Origin: Vicugna pacos
Lineage: Eukaryota; Chordata; Mammalia; Artiodactyla; Camelidae
Length of the DNA stretch: 64,000 nucleotides
Direction of reading: 5' to 3'
Assembly: GCF_048564905.1 (NCBI RefSeq)
Contig: NC_132992.1
Span: 29,188,501-29,252,500 of the forward strand
This document shows positions 22,218 through 35,890 of the stretch, one piece after another. The notes below the pieces were generated by a model. That model saw nothing but the letters and a program-made list of their open reading frames with translations, was not told where the DNA came from and ran no database searches. The translations under genes were made by a program, and so were the position numbers. Within the stretch, counting starts at the first letter, position 1. Every line of letters starts with the position of its first letter.

Positions 22218-22558
22218 AGGAATCTGGACTGCTGGGTGCGAGTCTGAAAGCGCCATGTGCGGGAGCGAGGAGGGCTGTGGGCTTGTGTCTTGTGGCGATG
22301 TGCGGGCCTGGGTGTGGGCGGGTGCCTGCGTGCACGCGTCTGAGAATGTCCTTGGCAGCGTCCCGGGCGACTGAGCGTGTTTGCGCATGCGTCCCAGAGG
22401 GTGCGCGCGTTCCTGACTGATTCCAAAGGTTCCTTCACTCGCTCAGCATGTTATCTATTTGAGCGCCTACCCAAGCACCCTGCCTTCATGGAGCTTGTAT
22501 TCCAGTGAGGAGACAGGCAATAAACAACGTTATAAATAATAATAATAATAATAACAAC
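22218..22558 (+). mobile_element. Retroposed-looking insert in hAT element
   Basis: 341 bases that interrupt the hAT element. Flanked by identical 12-base direct repeats AATAATAAACCC (22206-22217 and 22559-22570). From left to right: a CpG-dense segment (22238-22411), an antisense L2 piece (about 22425-22520, with CTTCATGGAGCTTGTATTCC), then an A-rich (AAT)n tail. Direct repeats plus an A-rich 3' end fit L1-driven retroposition of an RNA that carried these parts; this is inference. Confidence 0.5.
22238..22411. promoter_or_regulatory. CpG-dense segment with NRF1-like site
   Basis: I count 19 CpG in about 174 bases, in an otherwise AT-rich, CpG-poor intron. TGCGCATGCG at 22382-22391 matches the core of the NRF1 palindrome. 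No transcript can be inferred from the sequence alone. A regulatory role is speculative, but the density suggests either a recent origin or protection from methylation. Confidence 0.35.
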
Positions 22559-22565
22559 AATAATA
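22535..22565 (+). repeat. (AAT)n microsatellite
   Basis: Short AAT/AAC tract at the junction of the two insertions in the hAT element. Probably grew from the A-rich tail of the first insert. Confidence 0.7.
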
Positions 22566-22570
22566 AACCC

Positions 22571-22934
22571 GATTATGCTTAGTGAAATAAATCAGAGAAA
22601 GACAAATACTGTATATTATCACTTACATGTGGAATCTAAAGAATAAAACAAATGAGTGAATAACACAGAAAAGAAGCAGACTCATAGAGAACAAATTAGT
22701 GGTTACTACTGGAGAGGAAGGTCGAGATAGAGGTAGGAGGTTACGAGGTACAATCTACTGTGTATAAATTAAGCTGCAAGGATATATTGTACAGCACAGG
22801 GAATGTACCCAATATTTTATAATAACCTTAAATGGAGTATAATCTACAAAAATATTGAACTGCTATGTTGTACACTTGAAACGAATATATTATAAATCAG
22901 CTGTATTTCAGTAAGTGAATAAGTAAATCATAAA
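22571..22934 (+). mobile_element. L1 3' end inserted in hAT element
   Basis: About 364 bases: AATAAATCAGAGAAAGACAA, a TCACTTACATGTGGAATCTA start block, GTACAGCACAGGGAATGTAC, TTGTACACTTGAAACGAATA, then an A-rich tail. Flanked by AATAATAAACCC at 22559-22570 and 22935-22946. It is more diverged from the other short L1 ends here, so probably an older subfamily. Confidence 0.8.
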
Positions 22935-25900
22935 AATAATAAACCCCATTACATGTTACCTAAATATCATACTTCTATGAGAAACAACTAAATTTTTCAA
23001 AATTAAAAAAAAGATGAGTGACACTGCTTTGCATTTTTATAAATCTCTTCTGTCTGACTTAGAAGACAGACAGAATCTTGTATCTAGTTAAAGAATAGGA
23101 AGAAAGTTGGCTTCAAACAGATAATACAGTTGGAAAGGGGAGGAGTATTTTAGTAGCCTTTCCAGATAATTGTGGATGCTCTTTGATATGGTGACAAAAC
23201 TCAGCGAGTTCCTCAAAAGTTAACTGCTGTGTCGAATCTGAAATCGTATTAAAGACGTTTTTGTATTTGGTCATTTAATAATCCATGGATCTGTCGGCAC
23301 GTTAAATGGGTTCTTTTACCCATGATGTTTTTGTAACATCATGCATTGTTCACCAGGAAATTACTAGCTCACCGAATTATGTAGCGCTTTCAAATGTTGG
23401 CCCACCTTACTACAAAATGTTTTTAAAATCACGTTCGTTAATATCAACAGTTTAATCAGAAAAGTTAAGTATTGGGAAGCTGTCAAATTCACAGTGGCAG
23501 ATAAACAGTTTCTCAAATTCGAGCTTGCACTTGAAAGCTCAAATTTTAAACTTGGCATCAGACACCATGAGCTGTTTTCCTTGACGTGACAGGCTTCTTT
23601 CATTCTTAAGAAAGTGTCTGTCGGTTACTCAAGTGTGATTAACCACAGTCTGTGTATCACTCTTTTCATGAAAGTGTCACTCCACGAGATAAGCAGCTAG
23701 TCTAGCTCACAACAGTCACAACCATCACACACGTGTTTCTCTTCCGGAAAACCACTGACCTTTGATGTACATCAGAAGTGCTTTAGGCACGGTTCCCATT
23801 TTGTCACGCAGGATATTAAGAAGATGTTAACTCAAGAGTTTATTGTTAACAAAGTTAATAATTTTTGTATTTTGCTCGGGAGGTTGTCCTGTGACGCTGG
23901 GCAATGCACTGGGTTTGTGGCAGGAAAGCGTAGCACTCAGTGCTGCTGACTTGATTGACGCTCAGGCCCCAGCAGTGTTACCCACTGTTGCTTTTGCACC
24001 ATCAGTGCAGCTCTCCCCACAATGCAAAAGGCAAAGAACATCTTGGAATTATTATGAAAAGACAACAGGCCTTGCAGACTGCCTGAAGGGTCTTGGAGAC
24101 CCCAGGGATCTGTGGACCACACTCTTATAGCTACCAGTATGCATAGCATAAAAAGTTACCCTTTATTAAGCCCATGCTATGTGCCAGACATTGTTATATG
24201 CATTAATTATTTTAATCCTCAGATGTACACATATGTGGAGAGCCTACTGCATTCTAGAAAGTGTGTTTGTTTTAACCTCTCTGCCCTCGTTTGTTTATGC
24301 TGCTCTGCTGCTCGTTCATGGGAGCTAATTAAAATCTGAGGAATTTGCAACAGCATTGCTGCCAGGGGTATAAAGCTCCATTTTCTCAGTCCCACAAGTG
24401 TTGAGACCTTTAAAAATTCATGATCCAGCCTAGGTTTGCTTGGTGGGTGCTAGGTCTCTAGCATATATCAGGCCAGAAGATATGCCATGCTTCTCAGGAG
24501 TCTTGAGACTGTCCCCCCCACCCCTCAGTTTCCTTTCTTCTCATTATATTCTTTCTCTCACCTTCTGGAACTTGGTCTCACAGTTTGAAACCCCGTCCAA
24601 CATGAACAGCCTTAAACCTCGCGCCTTCTGCTGACTTACAGCTGCCCATCGACACCCAATGTGCTGAGTTGCTTTCTCTGCCAGGTTCTTGGGGCCGCAT
24701 TTTTTGTCACTGAGGGGTACTTGGTCACACGCAGGTCATTGTGTATCCATTGTCTCGTACTTACCTTGAAGGCCTGGACAAAGAACCCCACGCGGCGTTT
24801 CCTGCGCCACCCTTGCAGGTGGAAGGGCTGTTTGCCTGTCGCGTTTGCCCTCCAGTGAGCTGTCTTGCTGGGAATGTTGTGTTCTCTAGGCTATAGGTGC
24901 TGATTTGGATTGATAAGTCAATATGTGTTAAAGAGCTCACCCAAATCCCGAATTAATCTGAAAGCCAGGTTAAGGGAAAGCTAATATTTGCTTGGTTTCA
25001 TCATGATGCCGTAAAATTCCCTGTTGGAAAGAGGATGGTCTTTGCGCTGATTAACAGCTGCGGCTGCTGCCCTTCGTGTGGCCTGTGCGTTATCTCTGCA
25101 GAGAATTCGGTCGTGTGCTGAGCGCTGTAATTCTTTCAGGCCAAACACAGGCTCAAGGGGGAACTGTGCCTACAGGACTAGGTAAACTTACATCGGAGCC
25201 AAGTGTGTCTGTGGTTTTGTGCCGCTTCATTCCTTGGTGTGACTGTTAACTGGGAGAAACAGGAACTTTTACATTTGGCTGCTAAGGAAGCAACTTCCTG
25301 GGAGGGGCCCAGACTTAGACCATAAATAACCTTTCTCCCCCAGAGGGAACAGATACTACCTCCCTAACACGTATCACTCAGCAGTCCCTGCCTGGTGAGA
25401 TCTCTCAGGAACATCTTTTCACTGTGCTTCTCTCTGCCCTGGGTATCTTTTTTTTTTTTAAGTTCTTTAACTTATGTGTCCCGTCTGAACCTAAAACACC
25501 TGCAGGGTTGGTAGACACAGCAGTGAGTAAAATTAATCCTTCACACCTAGATCTCTTCTGGAGCTTTGGCAGCGAAGGTCTATTTTTATATCCTTTATAT
25601 CCTTATGACGAGCCAAGACCGTCTGTGGAGCATCTTTAGTGACACAAGGTAGAAAGTGAGACCATTAAAGATGGAGCACAGGCTCCCAAAGGCACCCAGC
25701 CGGGTTTATTCCCACTGATGGACTGTGTGACCTTCATCGGCCCCTGAGCTCTGCCGTCATCACTGGGTCTGAATTAAGGATCTCGGTTCCATCACATACC
25801 GTGCAGGAGTGTGGTGGACAGAGCTGGACTTGGATGCAGTTAGGATATCAGAGCAGCATTTCTCGCCTCTGTCATGACATATTCTAGAAACGTGTATGAG

Positions 25901-26639
25901 GTGGAGAGGGGTGAGCAGTGCCCTCCTGGACACTGGCAGGGTCCCCTTCCACTCAGTCCTCCTGCTCAGATCAGCCTCTCCCTTTTGGTCATCCTCCCAC
26001 ACCGATGCCAATCAGCACCTCTCAGGGGCCATTCAGTCCATCCAACCTCTGAGGGTCCCAGAGCTGGTTTGAGTCCCACTTCAGCCGTCTTTTCTGTACT
26101 TGTACAGCCAGTCATATTTCTGTGCAACCAGCATGAGCCCTGACAAATCCTAAGTTCAGAGTCATGCTGGTCCCTCTCCACATGCTTGTGAAAGCAGCCT
26201 CTGACACAGTATCACTGGCTCCTGCCACGGATCCAGGGCAGCACAGGCAGGACAGTGGGTGATGGTCAGATGTCCAACTGCAAAATCCTTGTACCTAGTA
26301 GCGTCTTCTCGGTCCACTTCTCTCCATCCTTTAATGTATTTTTATGTTTCTGTCATCCAAAATATGTTTTCAAATTCTGGAATCAGTGGTATGGCTTCCT
26401 CAGTTGGTGGTATATGGTATCTTTAAAATACCTGGAGAACAGTCCCTACCGTAGAGAAATCCCAGCACTTGATGCTGCTTTAAGGAGCCAGCAACCAGTG
26501 TTGTCTTCTGGTGCCTTCGCCCACCCAGAGTCACTCGCTCCCACTCTATCCCATGGCACTAGCACACACCCCCACGTTAGTATGGATTACACCGTGTTTT
26601 AAAATAAAGATAAATTTTACCTTTTAAGTCAAAATGAAA

Positions 26640-26730
26640 ACGTAAAGAACCGACTTGTGAGCGCCCTGAGGGCAAGAATGGTGTCTTACTCTGTCTTCTA
26701 AGTCCAGCCTCATTTCAAACGTCACTTGAT
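26640..26730 (+). repeat. L2 3' fragment (probable)
   Basis: GTGAGCGCCCTGAGGGCAAG followed by AATGGTGTCTTACTCTGTCT is typical of the extreme 3' part of L2. Lies about 250 bases upstream of exon E. Confidence 0.5.
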
Positions 26731-26972
26731 CAAAATAGAATATTTAGCATCTTCAATTCAAAGTGGAGCTGTCCTTTTCTCATAACCCAGCTCACACATT
26801 TGCCTTTTGGTGATATAGTCTACTTCTCTGTGTGCCATACCCACCTCTTAAAAAAAGAATTTTTAACCTTGCCCAGCTGATGATTGTGTCATCATGGAGT
26901 GAGGTGGCGGAGGTCCACAGCGCTCCTGAGCCCCGACAGCCACAACTCTGGTCCTTTGTGTCGTCCTTCCAG

Positions 26973-27246
26973 CGACGCTGAAGGAGCTCGTCTCCCAGAC
27001 CATGATCCGCTGGGCGCAAGAGGACCAGATCCAGGACGCGGAGCTGGTCCGGATGATGTTCACGCTCCTGCGGAGGCAGTACGACAGCATCGGGGAGCTA
27101 CTACAGGCACTGCGGAAGACCTACACCATCAGCCAGGCCTCCGTGAGCGACACCATCGGCCTGCTAGCTGCCCTGGGCCAGATTCGCTGCCTGCTCAGCG
27201 TCCGGATGGGCAAGGAGGAGGAGCTGCTCATGATCAACGGTCTGGG
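26973..27246 (+). CDS. RYR3: RYR3 exon E (274 nt)
   Basis: Starts with CG (completing Thr), then [20 protein letters not shown] on to [10 protein letters not shown] and GG of a glycine codon. The acceptor is CCTTCCAG and the donor GG|GTAGGT. It encodes the end of the junctional solenoid and the start of the bridging solenoid, including [20 protein letters not shown] and [20 protein letters not shown]. The arginine in GQIR aligns with RyR1 Arg2163, a malignant-hyperthermia position (alignment from memory). The next residue is Cys here, where RyR1, RyR2 and, as I recall, human RYR3 have Ser. Confidence 0.97.
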
Positions 27247-30442
<3,196 letters not shown>

Positions 30443-30572
30443 ATCGCCTTTCCAAAGATGGTTGCTAGCTGTTGCCGCTTCCTGTGCTATTTCTGCCGAA
30501 TTAGCCGACAAAACCAGAAGGCCATGTTTGAGCATCTAAGTTACCTGCTGGAGAATAGCAGTGTTGGCCTAG
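30443..30572 (+). CDS. RYR3: RYR3 exon G (130 nt)
   Basis: Encodes [43 protein letters not shown] and the first base of Ala. The acceptor is CTCTCTCCAG and the donor TAG|GTATGT. The cysteine-rich [16 protein letters not shown] block is nearly invariant in ryanodine receptors and belongs to the helical bridging solenoid. Confidence 0.97.
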
Positions 30573-31546
30573 GTATGTCGCCTTGTAACTTGTGCATCGA
30601 GCTCAGAGGTTACACTCCCCCTGCTGACCACTTGGGTGGTAAAGGGAAGGAGGCCATGTACATCCTATGGTATTTTTAAATCTAAGAAGGAACCCTGCCT
30701 GATCTAAAAACGGGGAGGATAATAATACTACGTCTCTGCCCTCCAGCCTAAGTGGAGAAGTTGCTACGAACCAGCACTGGTGCCAGATTACTGTCGACAT
30801 AGTCATCCGGTTTTACCTCCTCTCTCTGGGGACCGGTGGCTCAGAGTCTGACATGCTGCCTGAGGTGGTGGATGTAGTCTGGGGACACGGCGCCTCCCAG
30901 CCCATTCAGCTGACCAGGGAGCATGGCTAACGAGACCAAGGTCATGGGTCCAGTCCCTTCTCGGCAGGCTGGCTGCAGGCTGCATGCCTGTCCCACCAGC
31001 CAACCGGCCGGTGCTTTTCCTGGCTGCGAGGCAGAGTGGCCAAGAACAACAGTGGACAAACAGTGTAAATCCATCACCACTGCTCGAAAGTCAGCACACA
31101 CATATGCCTCACCCACTGTTCTGGACATAAACCAAATGAATCTGTGCGAGACGCAAATACATACGTTCTGTGCACGTGAAATTTGAAATCTCGGGTCTCC
31201 TATGTATCAGATGCAGCCTCAGGCCAGCAACCTTTTTGTAAAATGCCCCTCGCTGGAGTTTTTCTCCATTCTAGCCTAAGAAAAGCACTTGAATGTACGT
31301 GGTCCCCACTGAGCCTGTGAACCAATTTTCTGACTTAAGCCATATTCACAGTCAGTAAGGAGTGTGGGAAGGAAGGACAGCAGATAGAGCAGCTCTTAAC
31401 CTGGGCGGGCAGCCCCCTCGGAGAACAGCGATGTGACCCAGGTTTTGTGTTTGCTGCCCTCTCCCGGCCGTTAGTGTGCACTGCAACCTCTGCTCCATGC
31501 TGGGTGGCCTCTTTCTCCCTTGCTCTCTCCTCCTCTTCTTCCTTAG
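30573..31546 (+). other. RYR3: RYR3 intron G-H
   Basis: 974-base intron ending in a long pyrimidine tract (CTCTCTCCTCCTCTTCTTCC) before the acceptor. No repeat or gene seen. Confidence 0.85.
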
Positions 31547-31650
31547 CCTCCCCGTCGATGAGAGGGTCCACCCCGCTGGATGTGGCAGCTTCCTCCGTGA
31601 TGGACAACAACGAGCTGGCATTGGGCTTAGAGGAACCAGACCTTGAGAAG
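31547..31650 (+). CDS. RYR3: RYR3 exon H (104 nt)
   Basis: Two bases complete Ala, then [20 protein letters not shown] and [14 protein letters not shown], ending in phase 0. The acceptor is TTCCTTAG and the donor [20 protein letters not shown] and NNELALxLxEPDLEK match RYR2/RYR3; RYR1 reads GMQGSTPLD here. Confidence 0.97.
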
Positions 31651-32840
31651 GTAACTGGCCCTGGGGAGGCACTGTGCTTGCCCCCTGCCTGTAGCACAGC
31701 CAAGCCAAGGAAATGCAAGCCAAAGGCTGGGTCTCCCTCAGAACCGCTTCAGCGTGTGATGAAAATGCAGTGGGTTGTGAGTCACTGGCAGCCGGACGAG
31801 AACTGGGACCAGAGCATCTCCTGTGGGCAGGGCTCCCCAACTCCACTGCCGTGGACGTGTGGTGCTTGTGTTCCCTGTGTGTGAAGTCCCAGCCCCACTG
31901 GTCTGCGTGGAACCACCAGAGACCTGTGGTTCCTGATAAAGTTCTGTGTCATCAAATTTGTATCTTTATCCACTAAAGAAAGAGACGCGACAGAAGATTG
32001 TGTGATCAGTATTAAGGTAAAGAACACACATGCGTGTCCTCTCCGTGTACAGATGAGACAGAGCTGAGCTGCCCCATGTCGGGTTGTGAAATGCATTCCT
32101 GTGGGGGTGGGGGTGGGGGCTGACTCACCCCCATCTTTTCCACGTCCCGTCTTGGGATGATTTCCTAGACTGGCTGGCAGACGAGATGAGCATTTTCCGA
32201 GTGTGGAGCAGGGCAGTTTGGGGTTGAGGGGAGACACACAGAGGCCATCCACTGTGTGGTGGGTTTGGGGACACAGAGCAGAGGGGCACCTGACCCCCAG
32301 CAAGGGGGTCAGGAAGGGCCCTCAGCGAAGAGACAGCCTGAGGGCTCAGACAGAAGCTGCTAAGCCACACATGTGGGGACCACGTGCCAGGAGCATTTGA
32401 AGTTCAGGATGGAGAGCGTGGGGTACTGGAGAACCGGCCAGTGGGTGTGACGGGGCACAGAGTGCTTGGGGTGGGGGAGCGGGAAGGAGGGGGCCTTCTG
32501 CTGCCATTGCTATTACTAGTAAAAGTCCACAGTCCTGCGGGATCACCGTGTTCCAAGCCCCGCTCGGAATTAATACGCATGACCCCTAGGACAAGCCTTC
32601 TTATTGGTGCCCCAGTTACAGGAGAGGAAACAGGCCTTGAGGAATAAGGTAGCGTCCTTGGTGCCGTGGGGTTTTGTAAGCGTCAGAGCCAGGGGTCCAA
32701 AGAGTTGGGCTCCAGAGGCCGTGCACCTGCCTGTTACGTTACTGGGGCTTCACTGCAGAGCCAGGAGCCTGGAGCCCAGTGGAGGGCTTTAAGTGGGGAG
32801 CAACTCAACAGACTCTGTATTTGAGAAAACGCGTCCTGAG

Positions 32841-32964
32841 ATGGGGGAGGGTACAGCTCAGTGGTAAAGCACGTGCTTAGCATGCACGAGGTCCTGGGTT
32901 CAATCCCCAGTACCTCCATTTAAAAAATAATTAATTAATTGTAATTAGCCTCCCCCAACATAAA
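32841..32964 (+). repeat. Camelid tRNA-derived SINE (Vic-1 type)
   Basis: The tRNA-like head has A and B boxes: GGTACAGCTCAGTGGTAAAG and GTCCTGGGTTCAATCCCCAG, then TACCTCCATT and an A-rich tail with TTAA repeats. GAAAAC(G/A)C(G/A)TCCT-like sequence occurs on both sides (about 32824 and 32963), an imperfect target-site duplication. This SINE type is specific to camelids as far as I know. Confidence 0.85.
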
Positions 32965-34396
32965 GAAAACACATCCTAGTTTCAATAAGAACTGATTGCA
33001 ACAGAAACAAGACAGCCCCCCAACGGTACACACACAGGCCCGGGGCTGTGCGCCCAGCAGTGCACTGTGTGATAGCTGTTCCGTACATGCCCTGGGCATC
33101 CCTGGTCTCTGCCTCCAGTGGGACAGATTTCAGTCCAACACAGTTATTCATACAGTTAAACAGCAATAAATAACAGAGTTCACTTGGGTGATGTGATTAT
33201 CACCAATGCCTGTATTTAAAAGTAGCTAAGGATTCTCTTACGACAAAATGGTGCCCCGGGGTTCAGGGCTCAGCACCCCATCCTCAGCTGTGGTTCATTT
33301 GTTCACCTGATCCTGCTCAACAAGGACTGAAGCCTCCCTCAAAGATGCAGGATGTGATAAGTGGAGGCCAGGAGGCTGGGAGAGGGCAGAGAGGGTACTT
33401 AGGGAAACCTTTGAAAAAGGAGGATGCTGAGAGTCACTGCCTCCTTGTCAAGCGGTTCCACTGGCTCAGCAGAGTGCATAGACTTTATTCAGACCAGTGT
33501 TGGGAAATGACCCAAGTGTGGGCCCTGGGGTAGAAGGGGACAGACCAGTAAATGCTGCCTTTCTATCGATCACAATGGAATTCAGGTCTGAGACTGAACA
33601 ACCACCATCCACACATACACACCTGAGCACTTATTTCTGTGACCAGTGAAATGCCCTGCACCTGTAACCCTGAAAACTCTGCCTAATGCCTGCCTTTATT
33701 GATGTTTTTTTCCCAGACATCTTTAAGCCCAAATGTAATCTAAGCTCTAAACAGAGTGATATCCTTATTGGTTTAAGAAGGAAAAATGTGATGATAGCTT
33801 CTTACTGAATTTTAACTTAGGTCCATCATTCTTGCCAAATAGTCGACTTAGGGGATTTGCCATCAGCAAATACATGATTTGTTTGACAAATGTTTATTGA
33901 GCCCCTGCTATGTGCCAGACCTCAGGAATTAAGCAGTGAAAACACCATTGCTGACATGGCAGATTCGCAGCACAGAAGATGCCCCCTTCTCCCTGCATAC
34001 ATAAAATATCAAAAGCTAAATTAGAATGACAGCTGCATTTCAAGCAAAGGTCTATTTGTGGAGCTTTTGGCCTGGCACCTTCTAAAAGGTAGGCAGATTC
34101 TAAAATATTCCACCAGGTCGCAGAGCTGAGATCTTCTGCTAAGTGTCTGGTAACCTGGAAGCAAAGGGAGATCCTAGCCCTTCACTGGCCATGGCCTCCT
34201 CACCAGCCAGTCTCAGCTCCTGACCCGGGACAGCTGTTGTTGAACCAGGGCTGAAGGAGAGGTCCCTGTTGAGTCAAGAGCCCCCTCAGTCAGCCAGTGA
34301 CGTGATACAGCATAGTCTTGAAATACCATGGCCAGAGGAGCATGGCCAGCCGACATCCACCAGTGTGTCCCCAGAGGCACCCTGGTTAGGATTACT

Positions 34397-34397
34397 T

Positions 34398-34468
<71 letters not shown>
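34397..34468. repeat. (TTTA)18 microsatellite
   Basis: Eighteen uninterrupted TTTA units by my count, forming the tail of the antisense SINE that follows. A perfect long tetranucleotide tract like this is expected to be polymorphic. Confidence 0.95.
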
Positions 34469-34469
<1 letters not shown>

Positions 34470-34548
34470 TGGAGGTGCTGGGGATTGAACCGAGGACCTC
34501 GTGCATGCTAAGCACACACTCTTACCACTGAGCTGTATCCTCCCCTCC
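34469..34548 (-). repeat. Camelid tRNA-derived SINE, antisense
   Basis: Reverse complement of the same SINE: ATGGAGGTGCTGGGGATTGA, ACCGAGGACCTCGTGCATGC, TAAGCACACACTCTTACCAC, TGAGCTGTATCCTCCCCTCC. Its A-rich tail is the TTTA tract on the left. Confidence 0.85.
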
Positions 34549-34846
34549 AGGCCTGCTTTTAAACGGCAGCTCCCTCTTGCCAGAACTGGGAAATCCATGG
34601 AGCTGACAGCACATGGCCTATTCCTTCGTAGTCGTGATCATCGGTCTTGTCAATTGTGTGGAAACGAAAATGAATAGAAGGTTCTGGTTTCAAATCGGCT
34701 AAATTACTTATTTGAAAAGTCGTGGGCTCCCGCTGGCTTCTAGGGGAAAAGAAGTCCTTCAGTTCCCAGAATTTCGCATGCCTTGCAGCTACGTAAAAAA
34801 CTTCCCTAGAAAACCTGGGCCCTTACTTTTGCATTGTTCTTGGCAG

Positions 34847-34982
34847 GTGGTGACCTACTTGGCAGGCTGCGGCCTGCAGAGCTGCCCCATGCTTCTGGCC
34901 AGAGGATACCCGGACGTCGGCTGGAACCCCATTGAAGGGGAGCGCTACCTGTCCTTCCTGAGGTTTGCCGTCTTCGTGAACA
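34847..34982 (+). CDS. RYR3: RYR3 exon I (136 nt)
   Basis: Encodes [45 protein letters not shown] and one base of Ser. The acceptor is TTGGCAG and the donor [22 protein letters not shown] and GWNPxEGERYLxFLRFAVF are family signature stretches of the bridging solenoid. Confidence 0.97.
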
Positions 34983-35336
34983 GTGAGTCTCAAGTTTTCC
35001 ATGCCTTTCAGACCTAGGATGGCATAATCGCAGGTGCATGCAAGGAAAAGGAGATCCCTGGCACTGCTTCCTCTCCGTAAATATGATAGATTCTACAGGT
35101 AGGTGGCAGCTGGCAGAAAGATCTCAGGGAGAATCAGGCTAGACAGGGATCAAGAGGAGAGTCCAGTGGACAGAGTACTGTGCTCTCAGGCCATATCCTG
35201 TGAAAAACTCACAGTGCGGGCTTGGGCTTCTCACCTCTCTGCACCTCTTCTCCTGAAAGAGAGCGCTTATCAGTCTCTGCATCTCACCTGTTTCATAGAA
35301 TTAAATGCAAATGTGGCTCCAGATCCTTAGACTGTT

Positions 35337-35455
35337 TGATGGAAGGAGGGATGGAGGGATGGATGGAAGGAAGGACTGATGGGTGGAAGGAAGGGAGGAG
35401 GGATGGATGGATGGATGATGGTTGGAAGGAAGGATGGATGAGTGAATGAATAAAA
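35337..35455 (+). repeat. GGAT/GGAA tetranucleotide repeat
   Basis: Imperfect tandem GGAT, GGAA and GATG units, purine-rich on the + strand, ending in GAATGAATAAA. Confidence 0.9.
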
Positions 35456-35527
35456 CTCAAGAATAACTGAATAGCTGTGAAAAGTAACAAGACTCCCAGG
35501 AGAAAAAATGCCATAGAAACCCTAAAT

Positions 35528-35890
35528 CATTTTCTTTTTCTATTTTTTTAACATTTTTTATTGATTTATAATCATTTTACAATGTTGTGTCAAATTCCAG
35601 TGTAGAGCACAATTTTTCAGTTATACATGAACATATATATATTCATTGTCACTTTTTTTTCTCTGAGCTACCATAAGATCTTGTATATATTTCCCTGTGC
35701 TATACAGTATAATCTTGTTTATGTATTCTACAATTCTGAAATCCCAGTCTATCTTTTCCCACCCCCTGCCCCCTTGGCAACCACAAGTTTTGTATTCTAT
35801 GTCTGTGAGTCTATTTCTGTTTTGTATTTGTGCTTTGTTTTCTTTTAGATTCCACATATGAGCAATCTCATATGGTATTTAATTTTCTTC
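35528..35890 (-). mobile_element. Young L1 3' end, antisense
   Basis: Reverse complement of the L1 3' end: TTTACAATGTTGTGTCAAAT, TATTTCCCTGTGCTATACAG, CTATGTCTGTGAGTCTATTT, AGATTCCACATATGAG. ATTTTCTT-like sequence lies at both ends (about 35529 and 35882), a likely target-site duplication. Confidence 0.85.

Larger units (their letters stand above)
22038..24128 (+). mobile_element. Long hAT-type DNA transposon remnant
   Basis: Resembles an old mammalian hAT element (Zaphod/Arthur-like; family not certain). The ends look inverted: GTGATTCTCTAACTTTTTGG at the left and a CAGGGATCTGTGGACCACAC right end. About 1.4 kb of its own sequence remains once the two insertions at 22218-22946 are taken out. 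Recognisable internal blocks include GGGAGGAGTATTTTAGTAGC, TAATCCATGGATCTGTCGGC and GTGACAGGCTTCTTTCATTC. No transposase frame is intact. Confidence 0.65.
9598..26972 (+). other. RYR3: RYR3 intron D-E (17.4 kb)
   Basis: Largest intron in the window. From about 9.6 to 12.7 kb I see no clear repeat and no gene. From 12.7 to 19 kb it carries L2, several MIR copies, two MLT1 LTR pieces, an L1 3' end and the candidate 51-nt cassette exon. From 19 to 22 kb it is mostly unassigned, with one short L1 end. From 22.0 to 24.1 kb lies a long hAT element with two insertions. From 24.1 to 26.97 kb it is mostly unassigned, apart from MIR- and L2-like pieces at about 24150 and 26640. Confidence 0.75.
31651..34846 (+). 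other. RYR3: RYR3 intron H-I
   Basis: 3.2-kb intron. It contains a G-run cluster at 32100-32120, an antisense MIR piece (about 32565-32640), a sense camelid SINE (32841), a MIR-like fragment (about 33880-33930) and an antisense camelid SINE with an expanded TTTA tail (34397-34548). Confidence 0.8.

Noticed and set aside
22181-22438. 85-codon minus-strand frame over the CpG-dense segment
   Set aside because: Arg/His/Pro-rich composition follows from CpG density; it crosses an insertion boundary in the hAT element.
32100-32120. Three runs of five G separated by T
   Set aside because: Could form a G-quadruplex, but the cluster is short, isolated in an intron and has no neighbouring regulatory feature. 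Not worth a separate claim.
32846-32920. tRNA gene-like sequence (also at 34469-34548 and 60394-60465)
   Set aside because: A and B boxes are those of the SINE head. Each copy has an A-rich tail and, in two cases, clear direct repeats, so these are retroposons and not tRNA genes.
34269-34531. Open frames with repeated FIYL residues
   Set aside because: Translation of the TTTA microsatellite and SINE.
35222-35514. Met/Trp/Gly-rich and Ser/Pro-rich frames
   Set aside because: Translation of the GGAT tetranucleotide tract on both strands.
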